A DNA stretch of 64,000 nt, taken from NCBI RefSeq assembly GCF_014138285.1, contig NZ_JACGXN010000009.1:62001-126000 (forward strand), in the 5' to 3' direction. This DNA is from Phyllobacterium myrsinacearum. GTDB lineage: Bacteria; Pseudomonadota; Alphaproteobacteria; Rhizobiales; Rhizobiaceae. Of the stretch, positions 25,392 to 33,622 are shown one piece after another. The stretch's first letter is position 1, and every line of letters begins with the position of its first letter. The notes beneath the pieces were generated by a model that did not search any database, was not told the DNA's origin, and saw only the letters and a list, made by a program, of their open reading frames with translations. The translations under genes were made by a program, and so were the position numbers.

Positions 25392-27476
25392 ATGACCGTT
25401 CAAGACATCCGCCCGACCGTCGAGGCCCCCGATGACGATCCGCACATCTGGCTCGAAGAAATTGACGGTTCCAAGCCTCTCGAATGGGTTGAGAAACAAT
25501 CCGCCGCAACCTTGCAGCGGTTTGGCGGCCAGCAGTTTGAGCATGACCGCGATACCCTGACGGACATTCTCAACCGGCCTGACAAGATTCCCATGGTCGG
25601 ACGGCGCGGTGATTATCTCTACAATGTCTGGCAGGATGCACAGAACCCGCGTGGTCTGTGGCGCCGCACAAAAATGGCATCCTACAAAACAGCAGCGCCG
25701 GAATGGGAGCTTCTCCTCGATATCGATGCGTTGGCCAAATCGGAGAATGACGACTGGATCTGGGCCGGTGCCCAGATTGAGCCGGAAAAGCGCCAGCGGG
25801 CGATCATCGGACTGTCGCGCGGTGGCAGTGACGCGGTGGTTAATCGCGAGTTTGATCTGGAAACCCTTTGTTTCATCGACAATGGTTTCAACCTGCCCGA
25901 AGCGAAGGGCGGACTTGGCTGGCTTGATCTGGACACGGTTCTGATATCGAGCGCCTTGGGCGAAGGCATGGCCACGCAATCCGGCTATGCCCGCACTGTG
26001 CGCCTGTGGCAACGCGGGACTGATCCACTTGCAGCACCCGTCATCTTTGAATGCGGGCCCGAATCCATGGCCGTCGGCGTTGATATCGATCATAGCAGCG
26101 GCAATGAACGGCTTTGGTTTGTCGAACGGCATGCCTTCTTCGAAACAACGGGATGGCTGGGAGATCGCAGCGGACCCAAACAGCGCGTTGAAGTGCCGGC
26201 AACGGCTTGGTGGAATTCCTATAATCTCTGGTTTACGGTCAAACCGAGAGAAGACTGGACAATCGCCGGCGTGACCTATCCTGCCGACACACTGCTCGGT
26301 ATTTCGCTTCAGGCATTTCTTGCCGGAGATCGCGATTTTCAGGTTCTTTTCGAGCCAGCCGCCCGCCGCGCCCTGCAAGGCTTCTTCTGGAACGATCAAA
26401 AGCTGGTGATCTCCTATCTCGATAATCTTGCGCCGCGCTTCGAGATTTTCGAGCCAACGGAAGGTGAATGGGTAAAAACACCGATTTCCGCACTGCCAAC
26501 CGAAGGTATTGTTCACATCTGGTCGCTGGATGTCGAGCACAATCACACAAACGGAGAATTGCTGGTAGCAGCACAGGATCCGATAACGCCACCACAGGTG
26601 CTTCTACTGGACATTGCCAGGCCCAAGGCCATCGCCGCACCCAAATTGCTGAAACAAAGCCCGGCTCTGTTCGACGTCACCAGTCTTGTTGTTACGCGGC
26701 ACGAGGCAATCTCCAGCGATGGCGAGTCGATCCCCTACACGCAGATCGGACCGAAGCGTGAAACAGGCGATGCCCCGGTGTACATGACCGGCTACGGCGG
26801 GTTCGGCCTGTCGATGGAGCCTTACTACAGCGCATCCATCGGCAAACTGTGGCTGGAGCGCGGAGGCACCAGTGTGGTTGCCAATCTGCGGGGCGGCGGC
26901 GAGTTCGGCACCGCATGGCACGAGGCTGGACGCCGGGCGGGCAAGAAACTTTCGCATGATGATTTTGCCGCCGTCGCAGCCGATCTGGTCCGCCGCGGTG
27001 TTACAAGGGCAGATCGCATCGGGGCAGAGGGTGGTTCAAATGGCGGTCTTTTGATTTCCAATATGCTGACACGCTATCCCGAGCGCTTCGGCGCCCTGTT
27101 CTGTACCATTCCGCTGATCGACATGCGCCGCTACAGCAAACTTCTCGCCGGCGCGAGCTGGATCGACGAGTATGGCGATCCTGATAAAGTCGAAGACTGG
27201 GCCTTTCTCAAAGAACTGTCCGCTTATCACAACGCGCTACCCGGTCGTCCCTACCCGCCGATCTTAATCGCAACGACCCGCAGGGATGACCGCGTTCATC
27301 CCGGACATGCCCGCAAGATGGCGGAAAAACTTCAAGGGCTTGGCTACAACGCCTATTTCTACGAACCCGAGGCGGGCGGGCATGGCTACGGCAAGGACAA
27401 CAAGGAACGGGCAAGCTTCATTGCGCTGGGATACGCGTTTCTGCGCGACGCTATCGGTTGGGAGCCTGCCCTGTAG
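25392..27476 (+). CDS. Prolyl oligopeptidase-family serine peptidase
   Basis: The 694 aa protein has the family layout: an N-terminal stretch (DDDPHIWLEEIDG), a seven-bladed beta-propeller of about 400 residues and a C-terminal alpha/beta hydrolase. The triad is visible as S549 (GGSNGG), D632/D633 (RRDDRVHPGHA) and H664 (GGHGYG). Such enzymes cut short peptides after proline or basic residues. It could be a POP- or oligopeptidase B-type enzyme; I cannot tell from motifs. The ATG at 25392 has AGGAAAG upstream, and an earlier in-frame start adds 29 unlikely residues. It follows the efflux terminator and precedes tRNA-Leu. Confidence 0.88.
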   Translation: MTVQDIRPTVEAPDDDPHIWLEEIDGSKPLEWVEKQSAATLQRFGGQQFEHDRDTLTDILNRPDKIPMVGRRGDYLYNVWQDAQNPRGLWRRTKMASYKTAAPEWELLLDIDALAKSENDDWIWAGAQIEPEKRQRAIIGLSRGGSDAVVNREFDLETLCFIDNGFNLPEAKGGLGWLDLDTVLISSALGEGMATQSGYARTVRLWQRGTDPLAAPVIFECGPESMAVGVDIDHSSGNERLWFVERHAFFETTGWLGDRSGPKQRVEVPATAWWNSYNLWFTVKPREDWTIAGVTYPADTLLGISLQAFLAGDRDFQVLFEPAARRALQGFFWNDQKLVISYLDNLAPRFEIFEPTEGEWVKTPISALPTEGIVHIWSLDVEHNHTNGELLVAAQDPITPPQVLLLDIARPKAIAAPKLLKQSPALFDVTSLVVTRHEAISSDGESIPYTQIGPKRETGDAPVYMTGYGGFGLSMEPYYSASIGKLWLERGGTSVVANLRGGGEFGTAWHEAGRRAGKKLSHDDFAAVAADLVRRGVTRADRIGAEGGSNGGLLISNMLTRYPERFGALFCTIPLIDMRRYSKLLAGASWIDEYGDPDKVEDWAFLKELSAYHNALPGRPYPPILIATTRRDDRVHPGHARKMAEKLQGLGYNAYFYEPEAGGHGYGKDNKERASFIALGYAFLRDAIGWEPAL

Positions 27477-27568
27477 TAATACTGTTCAAACAGCGGCTTT
27501 TTCCTTTGACCCCTGTGAAGAGGGTGATATAGAGACCGGCGCTTGGGGGCCGAATGTGGTCCCCATCT

Positions 27569-27651
27569 GCGGATATGGCGAAATTGGTAGACGCACCAGA
27601 TTTAGGTTCTGGCGGGAGACCGTGGGGGTTCGAGTCCCTCTATCCGCACCA
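27569..27651 (+). tRNA. tRNA-Leu (anticodon TAG)
   Basis: The acceptor arms GCGGATA/TATCCGC pair perfectly, the discriminator is A and CCA is encoded. The anticodon arm CCAGA/TCTGG holds loop TTTAGGT with anticodon TAG. A long variable arm (CGGGAGACCG) is typical of tRNA-Leu. The T loop is TTCGAGT. Confidence 0.97.
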
Positions 27652-27669
27652 CTCCTTCTTAAAACATGG

Positions 27670-28557
27670 CTATTTTATTGGGTTTTTGACCATCACCTGA
27701 GGTAGCTTTGAGGGATGCCATGCACCTGTATGAGCGCCGATGGCCGAAATGATTTCAACCCAATCCTGGGGATGAATTTCATGGCCTCCGCCCTCAAGAC
27801 GGAGAAGCTCAGCACCTTCAACGGTTTCTGCCAGTAATTCGCCGTGCTCGACCGGGAAGATCGGGTCTGCCGTACCATGAACGATGAGAAGAGGCGCGGC
27901 CAACTCGCCCGGCTTGCTCGCATCGCCCCTTTTCAGCATGAAATGGTTGGTAGCACTGACGAAGTTTTTTGTGCGTTTGACGTCGCGCTCCACAAGTTCA
28001 CGGGCATGCACCTCGTCGTAGGGGTGCGCCGTGCCAGCTATCATCCGCGTATCCTTGACGATGAAGTTGATGACCTGAGTGTTGTCGGCCCAATCGATGT
28101 TCTCGCCCGCCGCCGCGTGCTCCATATAGGCATCGCTGGTCTGAGGTAGAGCAGAAGTATCAACGCCGATCGGGGTGGTTGAGATCAGCGTCAACGTTCT
28201 CACCCGCGCTGGATGGGCGAGAACGGCGATCTGTGCGATCATCCCGCCCAGTGACATACCGACCAGATGGGCGCTGTCGATGTCGTAAGCATCGAGCACG
28301 CGCATTGCGTCCTCCGCCATATCGTCCATCGTATAAGGCGGGCTGCCCGGCTCATAGAAGGTTGAAAGGCCGGTGTCGCGGTTGTCGTAACGGATGACAT
28401 AGAGGTCCTGGGCGGCGAGCTGCTGGCAAAACGCCTCCGGCCACCACAACATTGAGGCCATGGCACCCATAATGAGCAGGATAGGCTCATGGGTCGGGTC
28501 GCCAAAAACCTGCGTGGCAATTTCCACACCGTCAGCCACGATGATACGTTCATTCAT
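27670..28557 (-). CDS. Alpha/beta hydrolase
   Basis: The 295 aa protein has the alpha/beta-hydrolase triad: nucleophile S102 in GMSLGG, an acid in HGTADPIFP and a His in GGGHEIH. Oxyanion residues lie near LLIMGAMAS. The sequence is close to the esterase/RdmC-like group, but the substrate is unknown. The ATG at 28557 has a strong GGAGG site; an upstream in-frame start adds eight residues. It is divergent from the methyltransferase gene across a 327-bp palindrome-rich spacer and ends just after tRNA-Leu on the opposite strand. Confidence 0.82.
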   Translation of the reverse strand: MNERIIVADGVEIATQVFGDPTHEPILLIMGAMASMLWWPEAFCQQLAAQDLYVIRYDNRDTGLSTFYEPGSPPYTMDDMAEDAMRVLDAYDIDSAHLVGMSLGGMIAQIAVLAHPARVRTLTLISTTPIGVDTSALPQTSDAYMEHAAAGENIDWADNTQVINFIVKDTRMIAGTAHPYDEVHARELVERDVKRTKNFVSATNHFMLKRGDASKPGELAAPLLIVHGTADPIFPVEHGELLAETVEGAELLRLEGGGHEIHPQDWVEIISAIGAHTGAWHPSKLPQVMVKNPIK

Positions 28558-28698
28558 TTCAGTGATTCCTCCCCGTTGCAAAGGATGAAATGCAAAAGCT
28601 GAGATGAAAGTGTTGTCACCCGTGGCACCGCAGTAGAGCCCGGCAGGTAAGACTTATGGGTCCGGGTGCGATGCAGTGGTCAATCAGGCTTCTTCCAT

Positions 28699-28740
28699 CC
28701 GATTGCATTTTGCAATCGGTTGTGTTATCGCACAACCGAT
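28699..28740. promoter_or_regulatory. Two overlapping palindromes in a divergent spacer
   Basis: CCGATTGCA-TTT-TGCAATCGG (28699-28719) is perfect. ATCGGTTGTG-TTATCG-CACAACCGAT (28715-28740) is also perfect, with 10-bp arms, and shares ATCGG with the first. TGCAATCGGTT (28711-28721) recurs, slightly altered, as TGCAACCGGTT from about 28748. The rest of the 28558-28884 spacer shows nothing else clear. Confidence 0.55.
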
Positions 28741-28884
28741 CCTATTCTGCAACCGGTTTACCCAGAACAATGGATATACTTGAACAATCGCGCAGGCTGC
28801 CCCATCAACCCATGAAGCCGCCATGGAAGTGACGAAGAACGAACGTCCGTCAAATGACCGGGACAAAACCAAGTGAGGGTGGAG

Positions 28885-29661
28885 ATGTGGGATCGTGCTG
28901 ACTTCTATGATGCAGAGTTAAAACGGCACAATGCACATTTGCGCACCGCCGCCAGCGTTGGAGTACGTGACCGTGTGCTCGATATCGGTTGCGGGGCTGG
29001 GCAATCGACTCGTGAGGCCGCCCGCGCTGCGGTTGAAGGCCACGTGATCGGCGTAGATACGTCCTCTGAGATGCTTGAGGTTGCCCGACAACGTTCCCGC
29101 GAAGCGGGGCTGCAAAATGTTGCGTTTGAGCAGGGCGACGCCCAGAACCATGCATTTCCCACTGCCAGTTTCGATATTTGCATCAGCCGGTTTGGCGTAA
29201 TGTTCTTTGCTGATCCGGCGGCGGCGTTTGCCAATGTCGCCCGCGCAATGCGTCCGGACGCGCGCCTTGCATGGATGGTGTGGCAGGGCCAGGAGCGCAA
29301 CGAATGGTCTGGTGCCATTCGGCAAGCATTGGCGCCGGGAACCGCAGTTTCCGCAGATGCTCCCAATCCGTTTTCACTGGGTGATCCCGCCACTGCTGCA
29401 AAACTTCTGAGCGCAGCCGGCTTTGTCTCGATCGATTTTATCGACGTGCGAGAACCGGTCTTCTATGGGCGCGACGTCGACGGGGCGTTTGACGCGCTCA
29501 TCCACCTCTATCTTGTAAAGGATGCGCTCGACCGAACCGATGCAGCGCCTGACAAGGCAATGCATCGACTGCGCGATTTACTGGAAGCGCATATGACCAC
29601 GGAGGGCGTACTCTTTGACTCGCGCGCGTGGATTATTACCGCTCAGTATGCGGGTTCCTGA
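28885..29661 (+). CDS. Class I SAM-dependent methyltransferase
   Basis: The 258 aa protein has the Rossmann-type SAM motifs VLDIGCGAGQS (motif I), VIGVDTSSEML (motif II) and a third around FPTASFDICISRFGVMFF. It resembles the UbiE/Methyltransf_11 group; the substrate is unknown. I choose the ATG at 28885 because GAGGGTGGAG lies just upstream; a GTG at 28873 is also possible and would add four residues. Its 3' end overlaps the last 19 bp of the convergent GDYXXLXY gene. It is divergent from the alpha/beta hydrolase gene. Confidence 0.82.
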   Translation: MWDRADFYDAELKRHNAHLRTAASVGVRDRVLDIGCGAGQSTREAARAAVEGHVIGVDTSSEMLEVARQRSREAGLQNVAFEQGDAQNHAFPTASFDICISRFGVMFFADPAAAFANVARAMRPDARLAWMVWQGQERNEWSGAIRQALAPGTAVSADAPNPFSLGDPATAAKLLSAAGFVSIDFIDVREPVFYGRDVDGAFDALIHLYLVKDALDRTDAAPDKAMHRLRDLLEAHMTTEGVLFDSRAWIITAQYAGS

Positions 29662-30211
29662 TACAGCAGGTGGCCATTGTCCTTGAGGGCGCGAATTTGC
29701 GCATCACCTGATGGCGAGACGGCAATCACCGCATCAATCTTGCGCTCCCTCTGCACATCTTCAATCGCATGACCCCAGCCCTCCGGAAGATAATAGCGTT
29801 CGACGCCATATCGAACCCCGTAAGAGCCATTTGCGCCCGCATAGGAATGATTGAATGTCCGGCCATGAAGCTCGACTTCACCGGTAGAGAGATCCGTGCG
29901 CTTCTGCCAGGAAGCACTGGCGAAACCCCATCGGCCGTCCGCCCCTTCTCTGACAACCACATAGACGTCGATGAGGCCTTTCGTATCCGGTTTCTGTCCG
30001 GTTATCTTGTCCGCTGCTAAGGATGAAATGCCATAGCCGAGCCGCACATATTCGCCGCGAAGGAGATCCCGAGGTCAACTGGTTCTGTCTCCAGCATAAT
30101 CGATGTGCCGTGGCGCAAAACCATCGCGTGCTTTTCCACCATGGCATAAAGCGTACCGGTCTGCAGAAGGGCAATGAGAGCTCCGGACAGCAGAAAACGA
30201 TTTATTTTCAT
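29643..30211 (-). pseudogene. GDYXXLXY-domain protein, disrupted by a frameshift
   Basis: An intact gene would give a membrane-anchored protein of about 189 aa. The upstream frame (30211 down) encodes a signal anchor and VLRHGTSIMLETEPVD, then goes out of frame. The correct continuation, RD-L-L-RGEYVRLGYGISSL, appears in the neighbouring frame and runs to 29643. The break is near 30073-30076, where GACCTCGG would need one more C to read as D-P-R-D. GEY replaces GDY in the signature. The start codon overlaps the DUF2157 stop as ATGA, so the two normally form a coupled pair. A sequencing error is possible. Confidence 0.72.
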
Positions 30212-31320
30212 GGTTCTACCTCCTTCAGCAGACTCTTTTTCTGAAGACGCCGTTCCATGCGGATGACGAACACCGCGAGCAGCAGCACCAGCACACCGAC
30301 AGTGAGGAAGAAGCCCGCCGTGCCAATCAGAGAGCCGATGGTTTCAAAGGCGAGGTAGAGAACTTCAACACAGAACACGCCGTAGGCGCTCCACCGTACG
30401 GCTAGATTGCGATGACCGGATAGAGCCAGTCCCGCAATTGCCAGCACAAGAATGGCAAAGCCGATCACCACTTCACGGGAATGGCCGATCACGTGATCAT
30501 CAAACTGGAAGAGCATCAGCGCCAGGTGGGCAGCAAGAAAGCCATATGCGCCAAGAGCAATACTCCATCCGGTAACACGGTCCAGCATTGGGGATTTCAG
30601 CGCATCGACGAGAAACAGGCCAAGTCCAACCACAAGTGCCAGCCACACCATGCCGCTGGAACTGAGGTCGAAATGAACGACAGCGACAAAGACGAGCAGC
30701 AATACTGCCAGAAAATGCCGTGCCACATCTGCTTTGGTGTACCAGATCAGGCCCGCCACCACTACGGCAAGGATCGGAACAATCCAGAGATAGCTCAGAC
30801 GCCACGCTGTTTCCGGTTCCAGACTTGCCACAAGATAGAATGCTGTGATGACAACGCTCGCAGCCACAAGCGCAGGTGAGCGCAACAGCAACGCGGCCAC
30901 GACCGTTCCGCCAGTCCACAGAAGAGCAGCAGACGTCACATCGCCGGATAGGTGATACATCTGCCCGATAAGTGCGATGCCGGCACCAAAGCCTATTGCA
31001 GCTATCAGATAGAGCGCTTCGCTGAAAACCTTGTCACCCCGGCTCGCCCGCCAGGCGCCACCGAGATAGCCACCCCATAAAACAACGAAGATCAATCCAA
31101 CGCGAACCAGCCTCGGCATTGCCTCCCAGTTGGCAGCGATCAGGGAGAGCAGCGCGGTACCGAGCAGAATGGCACCGAGGATGGCCAGCACATTGCCCAG
31201 ACCGAAACTGAAGCCTTGCCCGGCAATATCTTTGCGTAAGCGCTCCGCCGTGGCTTCGTCGATCAGCCCGTCATGCTGCCACCGTGCAATGTGCTTGCGC
31301 AGTGTGAAGCCGATTATCAT
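30208..31320 (-). CDS. DUF2157 multi-pass membrane protein
   Basis: The 370 aa protein starts with a short cytosolic helix region (MIIGFTLRKHIARWQHDGLIDEATAERL), the DUF2157 hallmark, followed by about eleven hydrophobic spans. Its role is not established. It is typically paired with a GDYXXLXY gene, as here. I use the ATG at 31320, preceded by AGGAG; an upstream in-frame start adds 31 residues without family support. If the downstream partner is truly broken, this gene may be drifting too, but its own frame is intact. Confidence 0.83.
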   Translation of the reverse strand: MIIGFTLRKHIARWQHDGLIDEATAERLRKDIAGQGFSFGLGNVLAILGAILLGTALLSLIAANWEAMPRLVRVGLIFVVLWGGYLGGAWRASRGDKVFSEALYLIAAIGFGAGIALIGQMYHLSGDVTSAALLWTGGTVVAALLLRSPALVAASVVITAFYLVASLEPETAWRLSYLWIVPILAVVVAGLIWYTKADVARHFLAVLLLVFVAVVHFDLSSSGMVWLALVVGLGLFLVDALKSPMLDRVTGWSIALGAYGFLAAHLALMLFQFDDHVIGHSREVVIGFAILVLAIAGLALSGHRNLAVRWSAYGVFCVEVLYLAFETIGSLIGTAGFFLTVGVLVLLLAVFVIRMERRLQKKSLLKEVEP

Positions 31321-31588
31321 GCATTCCGCTCCTGATTCGAGATCTAAGACTAGGGTCCTGCCCCTCTTAACGCCAGCCGTAATGAGAACGCAATTACAGC
31401 CGTATTCGGGCAAAAATCATAAAGATGACAATTGTGCGGCGCAGCAAATCAAATCGATTAATGATGCAATGCAACATCTGCATAGCTGACCTGCAAACTT
31501 GGCTCTGCACATTCGACGAGGCATCCACTATCTTCAGCTCAACGATCAAGAGTGATCAACGAAACAAACGAACCGAATGGTGATTGAA

Positions 31589-31735
31589 ATGAACCTTATC
31601 CGCTCTTACAGCAACTGGCGCCGTTATCGTGACACGGTTTCCGAGCTGAACCGTCTGTCGACCCGCGAACTGAACGACCTGGGCATTTCCCGCTCGGACA
31701 TCCCGTTCGTCGCCAAGAAGTCCGCAGTACGCTAA
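31589..31735 (+). CDS. DUF1127 small Arg-rich protein
   Basis: The 48 aa product MNLIRSYSNWRRYRDTV... contains the DUF1127 pattern: SYSNWRRYRDTVSELNRLSTRELNDLGISRSDIPFVAKK. These small basic proteins act in RNA turnover or in phosphate, carbon and stress control in alphaproteobacteria (for example CcaF1 of Rhodobacter, which binds RNA). An in-frame ATG at 31577 would add four residues. It is followed at 20 bp by three CCTCCTCCC hairpins, the same gene-RNA arrangement as CcaF1-CcsR, so the gene and hairpins are probably one transcript. Confidence 0.85.
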   Translation: MNLIRSYSNWRRYRDTVSELNRLSTRELNDLGISRSDIPFVAKKSAVR

Positions 31736-31754
31736 TCGCATAACAGAATATCGC

Positions 31755-31783
31755 CGGGGCTCATCCTCCTCCCAGAGCCTCCG
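31755..31783 (+). ncRNA. Cuckoo/CcsR-type hairpin RNA, copy 1
   Basis: The stem GGCTC/GAGCC (31758-31762, 31775-31779) can be extended outward by a G-T and a G-C pair. Its 12-nt loop carries CCTCCTCCC at 31765-31773. It begins 20 bp after the DUF1127 stop. The motif matches the 3' anti-Shine-Dalgarno-like element of the alpha-r14/cuckoo sRNA family. This copy has the weakest stem of the three. Confidence 0.72.
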
Positions 31784-31788
31784 CGATC

Positions 31789-31821
31789 AAAGACCGGCAC
31801 TCCTCCTCCCAGCCGGTCTTT
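31789..31821 (+). ncRNA. Cuckoo/CcsR-type hairpin RNA, copy 2
   Basis: AAAGACCGGC (31789-31798) and GCCGGTCTTT (31812-31821) form a perfect 10-bp stem. The 13-nt loop shows CCTCCTCCC at 31802-31810. It is separated from copy 1 by about 9 nt and from copy 3 by 9 nt, so the copies are probably processed from one precursor. Confidence 0.8.
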
Positions 31822-31830
31822 ACAAAACGG

Positions 31831-31869
31831 CACCCACCGCACCTCCTCCCGCGGTGGGTGTTGTTGTTT
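31831..31869 (+). ncRNA. Cuckoo/CcsR-type hairpin RNA, copy 3 with terminator tail
   Basis: CACCCACCGC (31831-31840) and GCGGTGGGTG (31851-31860) form a perfect 10-bp stem. The 10-nt loop is A plus CCTCCTCCC (31842-31850). TTGTTGTTT follows, so this last hairpin doubles as the intrinsic terminator of the DUF1127 transcript. It ends six bases before the stop of the convergent gene at 31875. Confidence 0.8.
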
Positions 31870-31874
31870 CCGGC

Positions 31875-32453
31875 CTATCTCTGGCTGTTGAAACCCCGCT
31901 CTTTCCATTCTGCTAAACGCATGACATCGGGCTTTCCGCCCGCAGGTTCGTACCAGGAATCGACTGCCCAAAGCGTCCCTGATGCGTCGCGGAGCACCGC
32001 TGCAAAATGCGGATAACGACCGTCAAAGAAGCTCCCGCGCGATTCACGGCGGCCGACGCTGTGATGCCGGAGCATGCCTGCACTTTGCAGATAGCGCAGA
32101 AAATGATCCGTATTGGTGGATTCATCCACACAGTCCATCTGACCTTTTTCACGTGCGGCGCCGAACGCCATCTTTGGCCGGTCTGCCACCCCAATGACCT
32201 GTGTCGAACGCAGTTCGAATACCTGCACGGCGCGCCGGATCGCGGCGCGTTCCGCTTCCGCCGATTTGCGTCCACTTGCCATGATACCGGCAATCCGGCT
32301 GCGATCGCCTGATGTCAACGTCACCGGTGTCTGGAAATAGCAGCCATAGCCATGGCAGACGCGGAAGCTCTGCGCCCCGGCGGAAGAAGTCCATCCCAAC
32401 AGTGCTGCAAAAACCAGCAGCGGCAGATAAAGCCTTGAGCCGGATATTTTCAT
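31875..32453 (-). CDS. Hypothetical periplasmic protein
   Basis: The 192 aa product has a Sec signal peptide ending SAGA-Q (about residue 27). The mature part contains RVCHGYGCYFQTPVTLTSGD, MDCVDESTNTDHFLRYLQ and WAVDSWYEPAGGKPDV, blocks conserved in an uncharacterised rhizobial family as far as I can recall. Cysteines C33, C38 and one near 106 may pair. No function is assigned. It is convergent with the cuckoo RNA array, so its mRNA 3' end may overlap that transcript. Confidence 0.72.
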   Translation of the reverse strand: MKISGSRLYLPLLVFAALLGWTSSAGAQSFRVCHGYGCYFQTPVTLTSGDRSRIAGIMASGRKSAEAERAAIRRAVQVFELRSTQVIGVADRPKMAFGAAREKGQMDCVDESTNTDHFLRYLQSAGMLRHHSVGRRESRGSFFDGRYPHFAAVLRDASGTLWAVDSWYEPAGGKPDVMRLAEWKERGFNSQR

Positions 32454-32593
32454 GCACGCATTATAGCAGGGTGGCCGTTTAAACCTACCAGACTCGTGGC
32501 ATTTGGTTACCGCACGGCGTCGATTGCGGGTGGAAACATGGGCTAAGGCGCCCTACATTCGAAATCCCCACACATCCTCCCGGGAGATCAATC

Positions 32594-33541
32594 ATGCAAA
32601 AACGCCCTCTTGGCCGCACCGGCCTTTCCATTGCCCCGCTGGTTTTCGGTGGTAATGTCTTCGGCTGGACCGCCGACAAGAAGACTTCCTTCGATCTGCT
32701 CGACCGTTTCGTCGATGCGGGGCTCAATGCTATCGATACAGCCGATGTCTATTCACGCTGGGTTCCCGGAAACAGCGGTGGCGAATCCGAAACGATCATT
32801 GGCGAATGGATGAAAGCCCGAAATGCACGCGACAAGGTGACGATCATCACCAAGGTCGGCGGCGACATGGGTCAGGGCAAGAAGGATCTTTCATCAACCT
32901 ACATCGCCAAGGCGGTCGAGGCATCACTGAAACGCCTGCAGGTGGAGGCCATCGACGTTTATCTGTCCCATTGGCCCGATTCTGAAACGCCCTATGAGGA
33001 AACGCTTGCTGCCTATGACACATTGCTGAAAGCCGGCAAGGTCAAGTCCATCGGTGCTTCCAACCTCGATGCGAGCCAGTTGCGCGCGGCTCTTGACGTA
33101 GCAAAGACCAATGGCCTGCCCCGTTACGACGTGCTTCAGCCGGAATACAATCTCTACGATCGGGGCAGTTTCGATGGCCAGTTGCGCGATCTCTGCATTG
33201 CTGAAGATATCGGCGTCATCACCTATTTCAGCCTCGCGCGCGGGTTTCTCTCCGGAAAATACCGCAGCGAAGCCGATCTGGGCCAGAGCCAGCGCGGCGA
33301 AGGCGTCAAAACCTATCTCAATCCGCGCGGCTACCGCATTCTGGAGGCACTGGATGCCGTTGCAGCCAAACACGGGGCAAAACAGGCAGAGGTTGCAGTA
33401 GCGTGGGTCATCGCGCGTGCAGGCGTAACGGCACCCATTGCCAGCGCCACATCATTGCAGCAGCTGGAAAGCCTGATCAATGCTGCCGCGCTCAATCTGG
33501 ATGCGGGCGATATCGCTGAACTTGACAAGGCAAGTGCCTGA
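32594..33541 (+). CDS. Aldo/keto reductase
   Basis: The 315 aa protein is an NADPH-dependent TIM-barrel reductase. The catalytic tetrad is complete: D48 (NAIDTA), Y53 (DVYS), K87 (IITKVGG) and H126 (LSHWPD). The cofactor-binding end includes GASNL and the later SATSLQQLESL. The subgroup is close to YajO/Tas-like and general stress AKRs; the substrate is unknown. The ribosome site GGGAGATC precedes the ATG. A terminator follows and trmFO starts about 80 bp later. Confidence 0.93.
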   Translation: MQKRPLGRTGLSIAPLVFGGNVFGWTADKKTSFDLLDRFVDAGLNAIDTADVYSRWVPGNSGGESETIIGEWMKARNARDKVTIITKVGGDMGQGKKDLSSTYIAKAVEASLKRLQVEAIDVYLSHWPDSETPYEETLAAYDTLLKAGKVKSIGASNLDASQLRAALDVAKTNGLPRYDVLQPEYNLYDRGSFDGQLRDLCIAEDIGVITYFSLARGFLSGKYRSEADLGQSQRGEGVKTYLNPRGYRILEALDAVAAKHGAKQAEVAVAWVIARAGVTAPIASATSLQQLESLINAAALNLDAGDIAELDKASA

Positions 33542-33550
33542 AACTTCAAC

Positions 33551-33582
33551 AAGCCGCTGCGGATAGCCTGCAGCGGCTTTTG
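33551..33582 (+). terminator. Intrinsic terminator after the aldo/keto reductase gene
   Basis: AAGCCGCTGC (33551-33560) pairs with GCAGCGGCTT (33570-33579), and TTTT spans 33578-33581. It lies 10 bp past the stop and separates this gene from trmFO. Confidence 0.85.
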
Positions 33583-33622
33583 CACCATTGAAGCCTGACG
33601 CCAAACGGTTTATTGGGGTGCT

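Noticed and set aside
25302-26546. 414-codon minus-strand ORF inside the prolyl oligopeptidase gene
   Set aside because: Antisense shadow; Cys/Arg-rich composition and no domain.
31556-31741. Minus-strand ORF over the DUF1127 gene
   Set aside because: The plus strand encodes a clear DUF1127 protein; the reverse frame is its shadow.
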